DNA of 64,000 nucleotides from Kingella potus (GTDB lineage Bacteria > Pseudomonadota > Gammaproteobacteria > Burkholderiales > Neisseriaceae). The number at the start of each line of letters is the position of its first letter. Position 1 is the first letter of the stretch. The notes under the pieces are model-generated. The model was not told where the DNA came from. It saw only the letters and a program-made list of their open reading frames with translations, and made no database searches. Location: NCBI RefSeq assembly GCF_900451175.1, contig NZ_UGJJ01000001.1, forward strand, positions 992,001 through 1,056,000. The letters run 5' to 3'. Positions 42,692 through 51,125 of the stretch are shown here, piece after piece. The position numbers were made by a program, and so were the translations under genes.

Positions 42692-43846
42692 TTAATTGGT
42701 CAGATTGTTGATACTGTTTACACCGCTGACCACGGGAGAAAACACAAACGACAAGAATTTCTGAACTTCAGACAGGGGCGCGTTCGATACATAGACCACA
42801 TCTTTATCTTTTATCGGAAAACGCTGCATCCAAAACATAGAATTGGCATCGGTCAGATTCAGACGGTATACAACGGGGATAGCGGAAGTTTCACTGTAGC
42901 CCTGAGCTGTCCATTTACCTCTGTTTTCAGATGGCAGCTCTGACAAAGGAGCATAGCGGAAAACAAACACGCCGCGCGCATCGGCACGCCGGTCTTGCAG
43001 ACCGCCCATGCGCCCGACTGCTTCGGCCAGCGACAAACCTTTTACCGAAAAACCGATTTGCTGTGTTCTTCCAACCGCACCCATAGAAGTAAAGCTGCTC
43101 GGATTGGTAATCATCGTAACAATATCGCCGCGCCGCAGCATGATGTTTTGGCGCGGATTGGCAACCAAATCTTCCAGCGCAACGGTTTTTACCTGATTGC
43201 CGCGCGTCAGTTGGACGTTGGTATCCTGAACGTTTGCCGTCGACCCGCCCACCGCCGCCACCGCGTCCAGCACGCGCTCGCCTGCGGTAGTCAGCGGCAT
43301 CCGCACACTGTTGCCCGCGCGGATAACGGATACCGTTGCCGCATTGTTTTGTACAATTCTAACAATGGCCTGCGGCTGGTTAGCCATTTTTTTCAGACGA
43401 CCGGTAATCATATCCTGAACCTGTTCAGGCGTTTTCCCTGCTACGGCAATATTGCCGATAAACGGAACGGATACCGTCCCCCTGCTGCCGACCATCTGGT
43501 CGGGCAGCTTGGTCTGCTGCGCGTTTCCGGATCCGACAGAGGAAAGCGAACCGCCGAACAGTACGGCCGGAGGAGCCTCCCAAATGGTAATGTCCAGCGT
43601 ATCTCCCGTGTGGATAATGCCGCCGGAAGCCGTGCCGTCTCCGAATTGTGCAAAGGACTGGTTGTCTTGGGCATGATAGAGGGATTGTGCGACCGCGTTG
43701 TCTACATCTATCAGTTCGACAGAGGGTATCTGCGTTTCACTACCTTGTTTACCGAGAGCAACGACTTTCCCGGTTTGTGGGCCGGAGGAAGGGACGAGAG
43801 AGCAGGAGGAGAGAGCCAAAAAAGCTAAATAAACAATTTTTTTCAT
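42692..43846 (-). CDS. ctrA: Capsule export outer-membrane lipoprotein CtrA
   Basis: 384 aa. Lipoprotein signal with lipobox LSSC (Cys16), then a polysaccharide-export (Wza/KpsD-like) domain: HTGDTLDITIWEAPPAVLFGG and GTVSVPFIGNIAVAGKTPEQVQ, then SLBB-like repeats (VLDAVAAVGG, LSLAEAVGRMGG). It forms the outer-membrane exit for capsule. The ATG at 43846 (MKKIVY) is used; a TTG two codons earlier is less likely. A possible promoter sits just upstream at the end of the acyltransferase gene, so ctrA-D may be expressed apart from the cassette. Confidence 0.95.
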   Translation of the reverse strand: MKKIVYLAFLALSSCSLVPSSGPQTGKVVALGKQGSETQIPSVELIDVDNAVAQSLYHAQDNQSFAQFGDGTASGGIIHTGDTLDITIWEAPPAVLFGGSLSSVGSGNAQQTKLPDQMVGSRGTVSVPFIGNIAVAGKTPEQVQDMITGRLKKMANQPQAIVRIVQNNAATVSVIRAGNSVRMPLTTAGERVLDAVAAVGGSTANVQDTNVQLTRGNQVKTVALEDLVANPRQNIMLRRGDIVTMITNPSSFTSMGAVGRTQQIGFSVKGLSLAEAVGRMGGLQDRRADARGVFVFRYAPLSELPSENRGKWTAQGYSETSAIPVVYRLNLTDANSMFWMQRFPIKDKDVVYVSNAPLSEVQKFLSFVFSPVVSGVNSINNLTN

Positions 43847-43874
43847 ATTCAATTTAATAATTAGGTATATCCTA

Positions 43875-43903
43875 TATTTAAGAAATTTATACCATTAACT
43901 CAA
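43875..43903 (-). promoter_or_regulatory. Candidate ctrA promoter
   Basis: On the minus strand TTGAGT (complement of 43898-43903) and TAAATA (complement of 43875-43880) are 17 nt apart; the -35 overlaps the stop of the upstream gene. The region is strongly AT-rich, so chance is possible. Confidence 0.4.
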
Positions 43904-44559
43904 TGATTTTTTAATTTGGCAAGCTCCTGTATACAGGATTCTATATCGTCAAAAGGAAGGTTTCTTAATTTTTCCAAATCATGATCCCACCATTTTAATT
44001 GAAGCAGCTTATCAATAATTTCATTACTAAAACGCATACGGATTATTTTTGCCGGCATACCGCCGACAATGGCATACGGAGGAACGTCTTTTGTAACGAT
44101 GCTTCCTGCTGCAATGATAGCCCCATCACCAATACTGACACCGCTTAATACATTTGCTTTCGCTCCTATCCATACATCATTGCCAATTGTTGTCGATGGA
44201 TGGAATTGCCAAGGTTTTCTTTTTATTTCTGCATAGCCCGGGAATCTTGTAAACAAAGAATTTGCACATACGAAAGGATGGGTACTCAGGTAGTTGATGG
44301 GATGCTGTGCAAGACCAATTTCGGCAGAACGCCCTATTGAGCAAAATTTACCAATAGATACATTGGAATAAATAACGCTGGTAACATTTATATAAGTGAA
44401 TTGACCAATAGATACGTTACCATATATTACCACATTGTCCGCAATGTCGATGGGATAAACAAATTTGGCAGAAGGATGTACATAGGCTGTACTTGCTAAC
44501 CGCCCGCCTTGCTGAAATATTTTTTCCCGAGACGTATTCCGCATAGTTATGAAAGTCAT
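43900..44559 (-). CDS. Hexapeptide-repeat acyltransferase (CatB/xenobiotic acetyltransferase type)
   Basis: 219 aa. Left-handed beta-helix repeats (VVIYGNVSIGQFTYIN, VSIGKFCSIGRSAEIG, DVWIGAKANVLSGVSIGDGAIIAAGSIV) end with the VPPYAIVGGMPAKIIRMRF block typical of the CatB/VatD-like O-acetyltransferase group, with catalytic His in GLAQHPINYLSTHPF. In a capsule cassette the natural role is O-acetylation of the polymer or a precursor (inference). It is AT-rich compared with flanking ctr genes and lies 15 nt behind the gene before it, clearly in the same operon. Confidence 0.85.
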   Translation of the reverse strand: MTFITMRNTSREKIFQQGGRLASTAYVHPSAKFVYPIDIADNVVIYGNVSIGQFTYINVTSVIYSNVSIGKFCSIGRSAEIGLAQHPINYLSTHPFVCANSLFTRFPGYAEIKRKPWQFHPSTTIGNDVWIGAKANVLSGVSIGDGAIIAAGSIVTKDVPPYAIVGGMPAKIIRMRFSNEIIDKLLQLKWWDHDLEKLRNLPFDDIESCIQELAKLKNH

Positions 44560-44574
44560 TGATTTTATCTTTCG

Positions 44575-46197
44575 TTATATTTGGTGTTTAAAGAAAATAC
44601 GCAGACTTCTTAGAATTGGATTTTTAGAATCCGCAAAAAATTGTCTTGGGTTATTTTTTAGTTTTAATAGTTTACGATTTTTTTGTGTGTTATTTGGAGT
44701 AACGATGACAGGAGGAGAAGCCTTTTTCTCATTTTTGGTATCTATTATCGATTCCGCAGGTTGGGTATTCTCTTTAACCTCGATATTGGCGGAGACTGAT
44801 GTCTGTGTATTCTGCTTCGCTACGGGAGCCGGAGACATCAGATTAATTACATTTGGCAATGCAAAGATTTTCTGCAAATTTGTTACTCCTGAATCATGAA
44901 CAGATACAACATGTTTTTGTAGTAGGATAGTTAGGAATTTTTCAAAGTTGTCGAATTCGGACAGAGACATGGTATTTTCTATCCTCATATTTCTAATATC
45001 ATCAATAAATTTATCTATTTGCCCGATATGGTAGTCATGTGTAAATCCTTTCGAACCATAAAAAGCATTACCGAATTGAACCGGTTTAAAGCCTGCAAAT
45101 GCAGCTTCTATTAATCCTTGCGAGTTAAGTCCCAGTATCCATTTGCTTTGATCAAATAGTTTTGTGATTGAGTAATGATCAACCAAGCGAATACGTCCTT
45201 GTAAGTCTTCCGGCAAGGCATTAATAAACTCTTCTAATATATTTTTTGTTAGAGAGTCTTTAATATTATTTTTCTTCTCTTCCCACGGATGTGTTTTCAT
45301 AACGACATTAAAACCAGCCTCTGCTAATTTGACAATTGCATTCTTATAGAAATGTATGGTGGATAGTCCTGTGTTGTGATATTCGATAACTGAAAAATCG
45401 TTAACTACTTGTCCGATTATACTGACACATGGGGCATCTTTATCCAAAAAGTCTAAGTCAGGGGAATGTTCCGGCTGTTCTACGTTTTTATTTTTAGTTG
45501 CAATTACCTTATTGATTGCTTTGGTTCTTTCTCTGTCATATTCATTTCCGGTTTCCAAATTATTCAGATAGTGTTGATAGACTGCAAAATGTTTTATATC
45601 GCTATTATTGGCAATAGCAGAATATCTTTCTTCGCAATAATATTCGTTACCTGTAAACAAACCTTCCATTACCATGACTTTGGTGGGTGTGTATTTTAAA
45701 AGCTCAATTAGTGCCTTTTGATATATCAGGCCACCTGAAAAAATGCAGCAATGCGTAAACGATCCTAGATCCATAAGCCGTCTTTTCCAAAAATCCAGCC
45801 AATACCAAGCTGCAGCCATGTTTTGAAGTAGAATATTCTTATTATTTATAAATAATTTATCAAAAATTTCTATTTGGCTTTCAGGGCATGGGTTGTCATA
45901 CCATAATGGTAACGTGCCTGTTAGTGTCATGATTTCCGAGCGACAAACAGGAAACAATTTAATATCATATATTTTAAAATCAAATAAATCTTCATAGCCT
46001 AATTTGGAGAGAATATCAATTTTATCATATAATTTATCTAGTTTTTTATCATATACGCCATATAGTGAAAGCCAATCTTTGTGGCTATCTTCAAAATGAA
46101 TAGTTTTTGGTTTTGCTTTTTCAATAAATTTAAAGAAAGATGCAAAGTTTCTTTTGTTGATATGAAAGGAGTCCGCAACCAATATAGATATAGACAT
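44575..46197 (-). CDS. Capsule-synthesis-family (KpsS/Capsule_synth-like) protein
   Basis: 540 aa, strongly AT-rich, no signal peptide. A central block (about residues 250-400) has the pattern of capsule-synthesis GT-B proteins: VVNDFSVIEYHNTG, VVMKTHPWEEKKNN, GRIRLVDHYSITKLFDQSKWILGLNSQGLIEAAFAGFKPVQFG and GFTHDYH. The C-terminal 90 residues are low complexity (Asn/Thr/Lys-rich) and end in a basic tail that may touch the membrane. It could be a polymer-forming or linker glycosyltransferase; a diverged replacement of CtrF/KpsS is another reading. I cannot name the reaction. It starts 24 nt after the GT4 gene. Confidence 0.65.
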   Translation of the reverse strand: MSISILVADSFHINKRNFASFFKFIEKAKPKTIHFEDSHKDWLSLYGVYDKKLDKLYDKIDILSKLGYEDLFDFKIYDIKLFPVCRSEIMTLTGTLPLWYDNPCPESQIEIFDKLFINNKNILLQNMAAAWYWLDFWKRRLMDLGSFTHCCIFSGGLIYQKALIELLKYTPTKVMVMEGLFTGNEYYCEERYSAIANNSDIKHFAVYQHYLNNLETGNEYDRERTKAINKVIATKNKNVEQPEHSPDLDFLDKDAPCVSIIGQVVNDFSVIEYHNTGLSTIHFYKNAIVKLAEAGFNVVMKTHPWEEKKNNIKDSLTKNILEEFINALPEDLQGRIRLVDHYSITKLFDQSKWILGLNSQGLIEAAFAGFKPVQFGNAFYGSKGFTHDYHIGQIDKFIDDIRNMRIENTMSLSEFDNFEKFLTILLQKHVVSVHDSGVTNLQKIFALPNVINLMSPAPVAKQNTQTSVSANIEVKENTQPAESIIDTKNEKKASPPVIVTPNNTQKNRKLLKLKNNPRQFFADSKNPILRSLRIFFKHQI

Positions 46198-46221
46198 ATT
46201 ATCTTCCTAGGAATTTTGATT

Positions 46222-47307
46222 TTAAGATAGGGAAAGAATTTTTTTATATACTGCGATATTGTTCAGTATGCTGTCTTCCCAAGTAATGGCCAATCTTGAA
46301 GTGTTACGTGCATTACGTATCATTTCATGTAGTTTATGCCTGTTTTGGACACAAATATCTAGTATGTTTTCTGCATCTTTATCGGGATCCAAACTAAGAA
46401 ACAAACCGTTAATTCGATCTGAAATAACATCTTTTGGAATGCCTATTTTAGAGGAAAACATCGGAGTACCTGTCGCCAGTGCTTCGGGGGTATTTGCCGG
46501 TCCTCCCTCATGACTGCTGCACATCATTAATATATCTATTTCATTATAGAAACTTTGAAATATCCGATACGGTATGCGTTCGTATGCGATAGCTTCATAA
46601 CCCAGATCTCGCATTGCTATGGTACTTAATGTTCTGCTTTGTCCGACAAAGATGAAGCGGAAGTGTTCAGGAGAAAGACGTTTTGCAAGCTCCAGAAGGT
46701 ATGCCTCCCCTTTAACCCGCCTACCATAACGGCGTGAGGCCATGCCTATGGTAATTTTTTTGTCTGTATCGGGAAGGGAGAGCTGCTTCAAATGAAGATA
46801 GCCGTCATGATAGCCGTGAGGGATAACATAAAGTTTTTCATGAGGAATCCCTTGATTTGCCAATATTTCTTTTTGCGTATTATTTAGGCAAACAATAGCC
46901 GAGGCTTCCATATATCTGGGGATGAAGCGGAACTTGGCATGCCATGGATCAGGATCGTCCAAATCATGGTGTACCGTACAAACAGAGTTAGGCAGCAGTT
47001 TTTCTTCCAAATGGGGGCGGTGGTAGTGGTAAATATCTGCTTCAGGGAGAGGTAATATGCTGACTATATGCTCAAATTCGGTACTGCCGAAGCGTTTAAA
47101 GTAATCTAAAATAGAAGTGAATATGCCACTAGGTATATCACGGGTCATTACATGATTTACAATGGGCTTCTGGGGAAGAGAGAGGAGGGAGTCTTGCTCT
47201 TCTAGCTCTTCATTTGTTTCGTTCTCGTGGGTGTTTCCCAAATCATCATTTGTTTCTAGTTGTTCGCTTTGGGTGCTATTTGGCAAAGACGGTGAGTTTG
47301 TAAACAT
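46222..47307 (-). CDS. GT4-family glycosyltransferase
   Basis: 361 aa. The first 45 residues are an acidic, Asn/Gln/Glu-rich stretch not usual for the family. From there a GT-B fold is seen, with YHYHRPHLEEKLLP, VCTVHHDLDDPDPW, and VIPHGYHDG in the acceptor half. The donor-binding half has IGMASRRYGRRVKGEAYLLELAK, FIFVGQSRT and HEGGPANTPEALATGTPMFSSKIG, the E-x7-E-like region of GT4 retaining enzymes. It likely adds a sugar to the capsule repeat; donor and linkage are unknown. AT-rich; first gene of the cassette behind ctrE. Confidence 0.82.
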   Translation of the reverse strand: MFTNSPSLPNSTQSEQLETNDDLGNTHENETNEELEEQDSLLSLPQKPIVNHVMTRDIPSGIFTSILDYFKRFGSTEFEHIVSILPLPEADIYHYHRPHLEEKLLPNSVCTVHHDLDDPDPWHAKFRFIPRYMEASAIVCLNNTQKEILANQGIPHEKLYVIPHGYHDGYLHLKQLSLPDTDKKITIGMASRRYGRRVKGEAYLLELAKRLSPEHFRFIFVGQSRTLSTIAMRDLGYEAIAYERIPYRIFQSFYNEIDILMMCSSHEGGPANTPEALATGTPMFSSKIGIPKDVISDRINGLFLSLDPDKDAENILDICVQNRHKLHEMIRNARNTSRLAITWEDSILNNIAVYKKILSLS

Positions 47308-47436
47308 CAGGCGGCCTTTCAGTTGGTTGTTACTTTTACCGTATATGAATATTTTAGCGCATGATTATAATATAGCTGTTTTTTTTATGGAATTGATTTT
47401 AGAAATATAATGCCATATGGGTTAAGTTGATTGGTT

Positions 47437-49491
47437 TTACTGATGCAGCGAGCGGCAGAATTGTCTGAATTTTTCCATTTTTTTGCTCCAAAAGCTCCTG
47501 CGCAGGCGTGCGGGTTCTTTTTGTAACTCTTTCTGTTTTTTTAAAATTTCCACTGCGGTGGCGGCATCGATGAGGCGGCGGGTTTCGGGGTGGACGTAGT
47601 TTGGGTAGTAAACCAGCGTGCCGGCGACGAGCTGCCACAGTTCCAGCCGGCGGCTGCGGCGGCTGATGGGAAGCAAGTCTTGGGTCAGTCCCCAGCCGGC
47701 GTAAAACGGGAGGCCGTAGCAGCAGACTTTTTTGCCGCGCAGCAGGGCTTCAAAGCCGGTCAGCGAGGTCATGGTGTGTACTTCGTCTGCGTGTTGCAGG
47801 CAGGTCAGAATATCGGCTTCGGGTGCGGTTTGGTCGGCGTAGCGGGCGGTGTCTTCTGCGGAAATGCGGCCGATACGGTTGCCGCTGACGACATCGGGAT
47901 GGGGCTTGTAGATGATGTAGGCATCGGGGTTGCGTCCGCGTACGGTTTTGAGCAGTTCGAGGTTGCTGCGGATTTGCGGCGATCCGTGACGGACGGAGGC
48001 ATCGTCTTCGACTTGTCCGGGGACGAGGATAACGGTTTTGTCTGTTTGCGGTACGTTGAATTGTGTGCTGCCGACGTTGTATTTGCTGATTTGGTTGGCG
48101 GCGAGTGTCTGTTGCAGCATGGAGGCCGTCTGAAAATCGTGGTTGTCGAAGCGGCGGTGTTGCAGGATGTGTTCGAGGCGGGACGGCGTTTCGGGGTTGA
48201 AATAAATGCCCATGTCGTCGGTAACGAGCGACAGGGGCGGGACGAGGTTGGAGCCGAGTCCGACCGAGCGGATGAAGCCGTCTTCCATGCGCAGCAGCGG
48301 GATTCGGTGTTGCTCGGCAAAGCGGATGATTTCGTGTTTGCCGCTGCCCCATGCCAGCAGGCGCGCGTCGGGCGGCAGGGGTTTGCCGGCGAGTTTGGCT
48401 GTTGATTTGACGAATTTCAGACGGCACGAGGGTACGTTGAAAAAGGGTTTGACGACGGAGCGTTTCCACAGCGACATGCCCACGCAGTATAAATGGCCGC
48501 GCAGTTTTTCGTTGAGCCTCCGCGCTGCGGCCAGATAGGCGATCACGTCGGCGAGTGTGCCTGCCTTGCCGGTGTTGGGGTTGATGTAGCGGCTGTATTG
48601 CAGGTAGGCGGCGGCAAAGAGCTGCGGCAGGGTGCGCGGTGCGCGCCGCTGTTGTTGCGCGAGTGCGGCGGCAGCGGGATGGCGGTCGTCGCTCACGCCC
48701 CAGCCGGCATACCAGGGCAGGCCGAATGTTACCGGCGTTTTGCCGCACAGCATGGCTTCAAAACCCATTTGCGAGGTAACGCAATAGACTTTGTTTGCAG
48801 CCTGCAACAGGGAAATCGGATTGATGTCTTCGGCCAGCAGGCGTACGCGGTTTTGCTGTGCCAGGCCGGTCAGGTAGCCTTGTTTTTTGCCGCTCAAAAC
48901 GTCGGGATGGGTTTTGATCCAGATTTCCGCCTGTGGGTTTTCCGCTATGGCCGTCTGAAACATTTGCTGAAATGTGGCTGCGTCTGCGCCGCCGTATTGC
49001 AGAGCCATGTCGCCGAACGTTTGGTCGATCAGCAGTACGCTGTCCCGCTGACGCATTTCTTCCGCCAGGCCGTCTGAAAGGTCGGGGGCGTGGTTGTATT
49101 TGGACAGGCGGTGTTCCAGAATCAGGCCGATTGCGCGGCGGGCTTCGTCCAGCATTTCGGGCGGCATGGTGTCGGCGGCCAGAATCAGTTGTTCGAGGCG
49201 CGAGGGGCGGGTGGTGTCGTAATAGATGCCGATGTCGTCGAAAACCAGTGAAAACGGCTGGCAGCCTGCCACGCCGAGTCCGAGCGATCGCAGGAAGCCG
49301 TCTTCCAATGCGGCATACGGCAGCCCCTGTGCGGCGGCCGCCGCTCGGGCTTTTTGCGCGGACGGGCGCAGCCCCCAGCCGATGACGAGATCTGCGCCGG
49401 CCGGTTTTGGCAGAATATGGAATTCCGGGAGAAAGTCGGCAAGGTTGGCGATTTTGCGGATGCCGTGGGAAGGGATGTAGGCGTTTTTCAC
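47437..49491 (-). CDS. ctrE: Capsular polysaccharide Kdo-linker transferase CtrE (LipA/KpsC)
   Basis: 684 aa with an internal duplication: halves at about 1-325 and 340-684 share GWGLRP/AWGSGK, LEDGFLRSLGLG/MEDGFIRSVGLG, DDIGIYYDTTRPSRLE/DDMGIYFNPETPSRLE, KTHPDVLSGKK/KPHPDVVSGNR and CYGLPFYAGWG-like ends. KpsC-type proteins carry two Kdo-transferase modules that build the poly-Kdo linker on lyso-phosphatidylglycerol, needed for capsule export and anchoring. Length is close to N. meningitidis LipA. Its usual partner ctrF/lipB is not next to it. GC content is normal, unlike the genes that follow. A DUS is read as DGLAEEM. Confidence 0.94.
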   Translation of the reverse strand: MKNAYIPSHGIRKIANLADFLPEFHILPKPAGADLVIGWGLRPSAQKARAAAAAQGLPYAALEDGFLRSLGLGVAGCQPFSLVFDDIGIYYDTTRPSRLEQLILAADTMPPEMLDEARRAIGLILEHRLSKYNHAPDLSDGLAEEMRQRDSVLLIDQTFGDMALQYGGADAATFQQMFQTAIAENPQAEIWIKTHPDVLSGKKQGYLTGLAQQNRVRLLAEDINPISLLQAANKVYCVTSQMGFEAMLCGKTPVTFGLPWYAGWGVSDDRHPAAAALAQQQRRAPRTLPQLFAAAYLQYSRYINPNTGKAGTLADVIAYLAAARRLNEKLRGHLYCVGMSLWKRSVVKPFFNVPSCRLKFVKSTAKLAGKPLPPDARLLAWGSGKHEIIRFAEQHRIPLLRMEDGFIRSVGLGSNLVPPLSLVTDDMGIYFNPETPSRLEHILQHRRFDNHDFQTASMLQQTLAANQISKYNVGSTQFNVPQTDKTVILVPGQVEDDASVRHGSPQIRSNLELLKTVRGRNPDAYIIYKPHPDVVSGNRIGRISAEDTARYADQTAPEADILTCLQHADEVHTMTSLTGFEALLRGKKVCCYGLPFYAGWGLTQDLLPISRRSRRLELWQLVAGTLVYYPNYVHPETRRLIDAATAVEILKKQKELQKEPARLRRSFWSKKMEKFRQFCRSLHQ

Positions 49492-49658
49492 GGTGCGGGT
49501 TTCGGGATGGATGTTTGTTTTTCAGACGGCCTTTACGGTGTTTGGAGGCCGTCTGAAAACATATGGCGGGGCAACACAGGAAAGCCGCAGATTGTTGTTT
49601 TGCCGCGCTATAAAGCCGTATTTTTCAAAGACGTATTTTCAGACGGCCGGCACGTGTT

Positions 49659-50198
49659 TTAAAACGTTGCGGCTTGTGCCAGCGGCTTGCCCGCCCGGTC
49701 TTTGGGCGAGAGGACGGGGCCGTCTTGCAGCGGCCATTCGATGCCGACGGCGGGGTCGTTCCAAATCAGCGCGTGTTCGGCCGACGGGTTGTAGTAGTCG
49801 GTGCATTTGTATACCAGCTCGGCTTCTTCTCCCAGCACGTAAAAGCCGTGTGCGAAGCCTTCCGGCACCCAAAGCTGGCGTTTGTTTTCGGCGGAGAGGA
49901 TTGCGCCGGCCCATTTGCCGAAAGTCGGCGAGCTTTTGCGCATATCGACGGCGGCATCGAATACCGCGCCCGAGACGACGCGCACGAGTTTGCCTTGCGT
50001 GTTGGCGGTTTGGTAGTGCAGGCCGCGTAATACGCCTCTGCCTGATTTGGAGTGGTTTTCCTGCACGAAGGTGCGGCTGCATACATTGGCTTTGAACCAG
50101 TCGTCGCGGAAGGTTTCCATAAAGAAGCCGCGATCGTCGCCGAAAACCTGCGGCTCTAAGAGTTTCACTTCGGGGATGGCGGTATCGGTGATTTTCAT
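49659..50198 (-). CDS. rfbC: dTDP-4-dehydrorhamnose 3,5-epimerase
   Basis: 179 aa cupin epimerase of the dTDP-rhamnose pathway. Motifs: GDDRGFFMETFR, FVQENHSKSGRGVLRGLHYQ (catalytic His), VSGAVFDAAVDMRKSSPTFG, FVPEGFAHGF-like WVPEGFAHGFYVL and YKCTDYYNPSAE. In N. meningitidis, rfbBAC copies flank the capsule locus; here only rfbC is present beside ctrE, and rfbA/rfbB are not in the window. A DUS pair lies upstream, and scattered single DUS separate it from ctrE. Confidence 0.95.
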   Translation of the reverse strand: MKITDTAIPEVKLLEPQVFGDDRGFFMETFRDDWFKANVCSRTFVQENHSKSGRGVLRGLHYQTANTQGKLVRVVSGAVFDAAVDMRKSSPTFGKWAGAILSAENKRQLWVPEGFAHGFYVLGEEAELVYKCTDYYNPSAEHALIWNDPAVGIEWPLQDGPVLSPKDRAGKPLAQAATF

Positions 50199-50222
50199 GG
50201 TGCGGTTTTCCGTTTGCGGATT

Positions 50223-50255
50223 GAGGCCGTCTGAAAACTTTTTCAGACGGCCTTT
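50223..50255 (-). terminator. Short DUS inverted pair upstream of rfbC
   Basis: GAGGCCGTCTGAAAAC and TTTTTCAGACGGCC nearly abut, giving a tight stem behind the 276-aa gene stop (50264). Confidence 0.7.
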
Positions 50256-50263
50256 TGGCAGGG

Positions 50264-51094
50264 TTAGGACAGGTGCGGATAGCGGATGTTTTCCGCCGCA
50301 TCGACGGTAATGCTGCCGTTTTCCGCCAGCGCGGCAAACAGCGTTTCCGCATTTTCTGCGCCGCCGTGGCGGCGGGCGAGCAGCTCGAGCAGGGCAGCTT
50401 TCTTTTTCGGGCGGTTTTTCCGTAGCAGGCGTAAAACGGGCTGCAAATCTGCCGGTTGGTGTGTTGCGCCGGCGGGAGAAAGAGTGTCGCCGGTGTTGCT
50501 GTGTGCGGCGGTTTCGGTGTCGTCTGCCGCTGCGTCCGAATCGGCAGCCTGTGTTTCTCCGTCTGCTCCGCCGGTTTGTGCGGCGGCGGGCGGATTGTCG
50601 TTTTCGGGAGGCGTGCCGCCGCCGTTTTCAGACGGCCTTTCGGGCTGCCTGGTGTTTTCAAAAGGTGTTTCGTTTTCAGACGGCCTGCCGTTTTCACGAG
50701 GGATAACGGCAAAAGCCTGCTCCTGCGCGAGAAAGGCACGGGTTTTTTTGCCCAGCCTGCCGCTGTAAAAAATCTGTGCGTCGGGATGTTTTGCTTGCAG
50801 CGCGTCCAGCTTGCGGCGCAGCCTGCCGCGCGGGCTGACGACGGCAATACGCGCCTGCGGGTCGGCGGCAAGGAGGTCGCGTGCGGTGTCGAGTATGGCT
50901 GCCCGCACGGCTTTTTTGCGCAACACGGCCAAGCGTAGCGGCGCGGATGCCGTGTTGTCCCAATCTGCCGGCAGCAGTCGGCGGAAAGGTTTGGCCGAGC
51001 GTTTGTCGGCAAACAGGCAGACGGTGTGGCGGGAGGCGGGCAGGAATTTGCCCGCAATGTCGGTTTTGACGGTATCGATCAGCAGGTGTGCCAT
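50264..51094 (-). CDS. Unknown 276-aa protein with a DUS-encoded linker
   Basis: No family recognised. Residues 1-135 form an alpha/beta-looking domain with basic residues (LLIDTVKTDIAGKF, ARIAVVSPRGRLRRKLDAL, IFYSGRLGKKTRAFLAQEQ). Residues 135-215 are a low-complexity linker, rich in Glu, Pro, Asn, Ala and Asp. The C-terminus (220-276) looks like a small helical winged-helix-type domain (KKKAALLELLARRHGG, ETLFAALAENGSITVD). The linker codons contain several DUS read on this strand as RPSEN. The ATG at 51094 has AAGGAGA upstream and is preferred to one 30 nt earlier. It follows hisG closely, so it is probably cotranscribed. Confidence 0.75.
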   Translation of the reverse strand: MAHLLIDTVKTDIAGKFLPASRHTVCLFADKRSAKPFRRLLPADWDNTASAPLRLAVLRKKAVRAAILDTARDLLAADPQARIAVVSPRGRLRRKLDALQAKHPDAQIFYSGRLGKKTRAFLAQEQAFAVIPRENGRPSENETPFENTRQPERPSENGGGTPPENDNPPAAAQTGGADGETQAADSDAAADDTETAAHSNTGDTLSPAGATHQPADLQPVLRLLRKNRPKKKAALLELLARRHGGAENAETLFAALAENGSITVDAAENIRYPHLS

Positions 51095-51125
51095 GTTTTC
51101 TCCTTGGTCGGCAGGCAGCAACACA

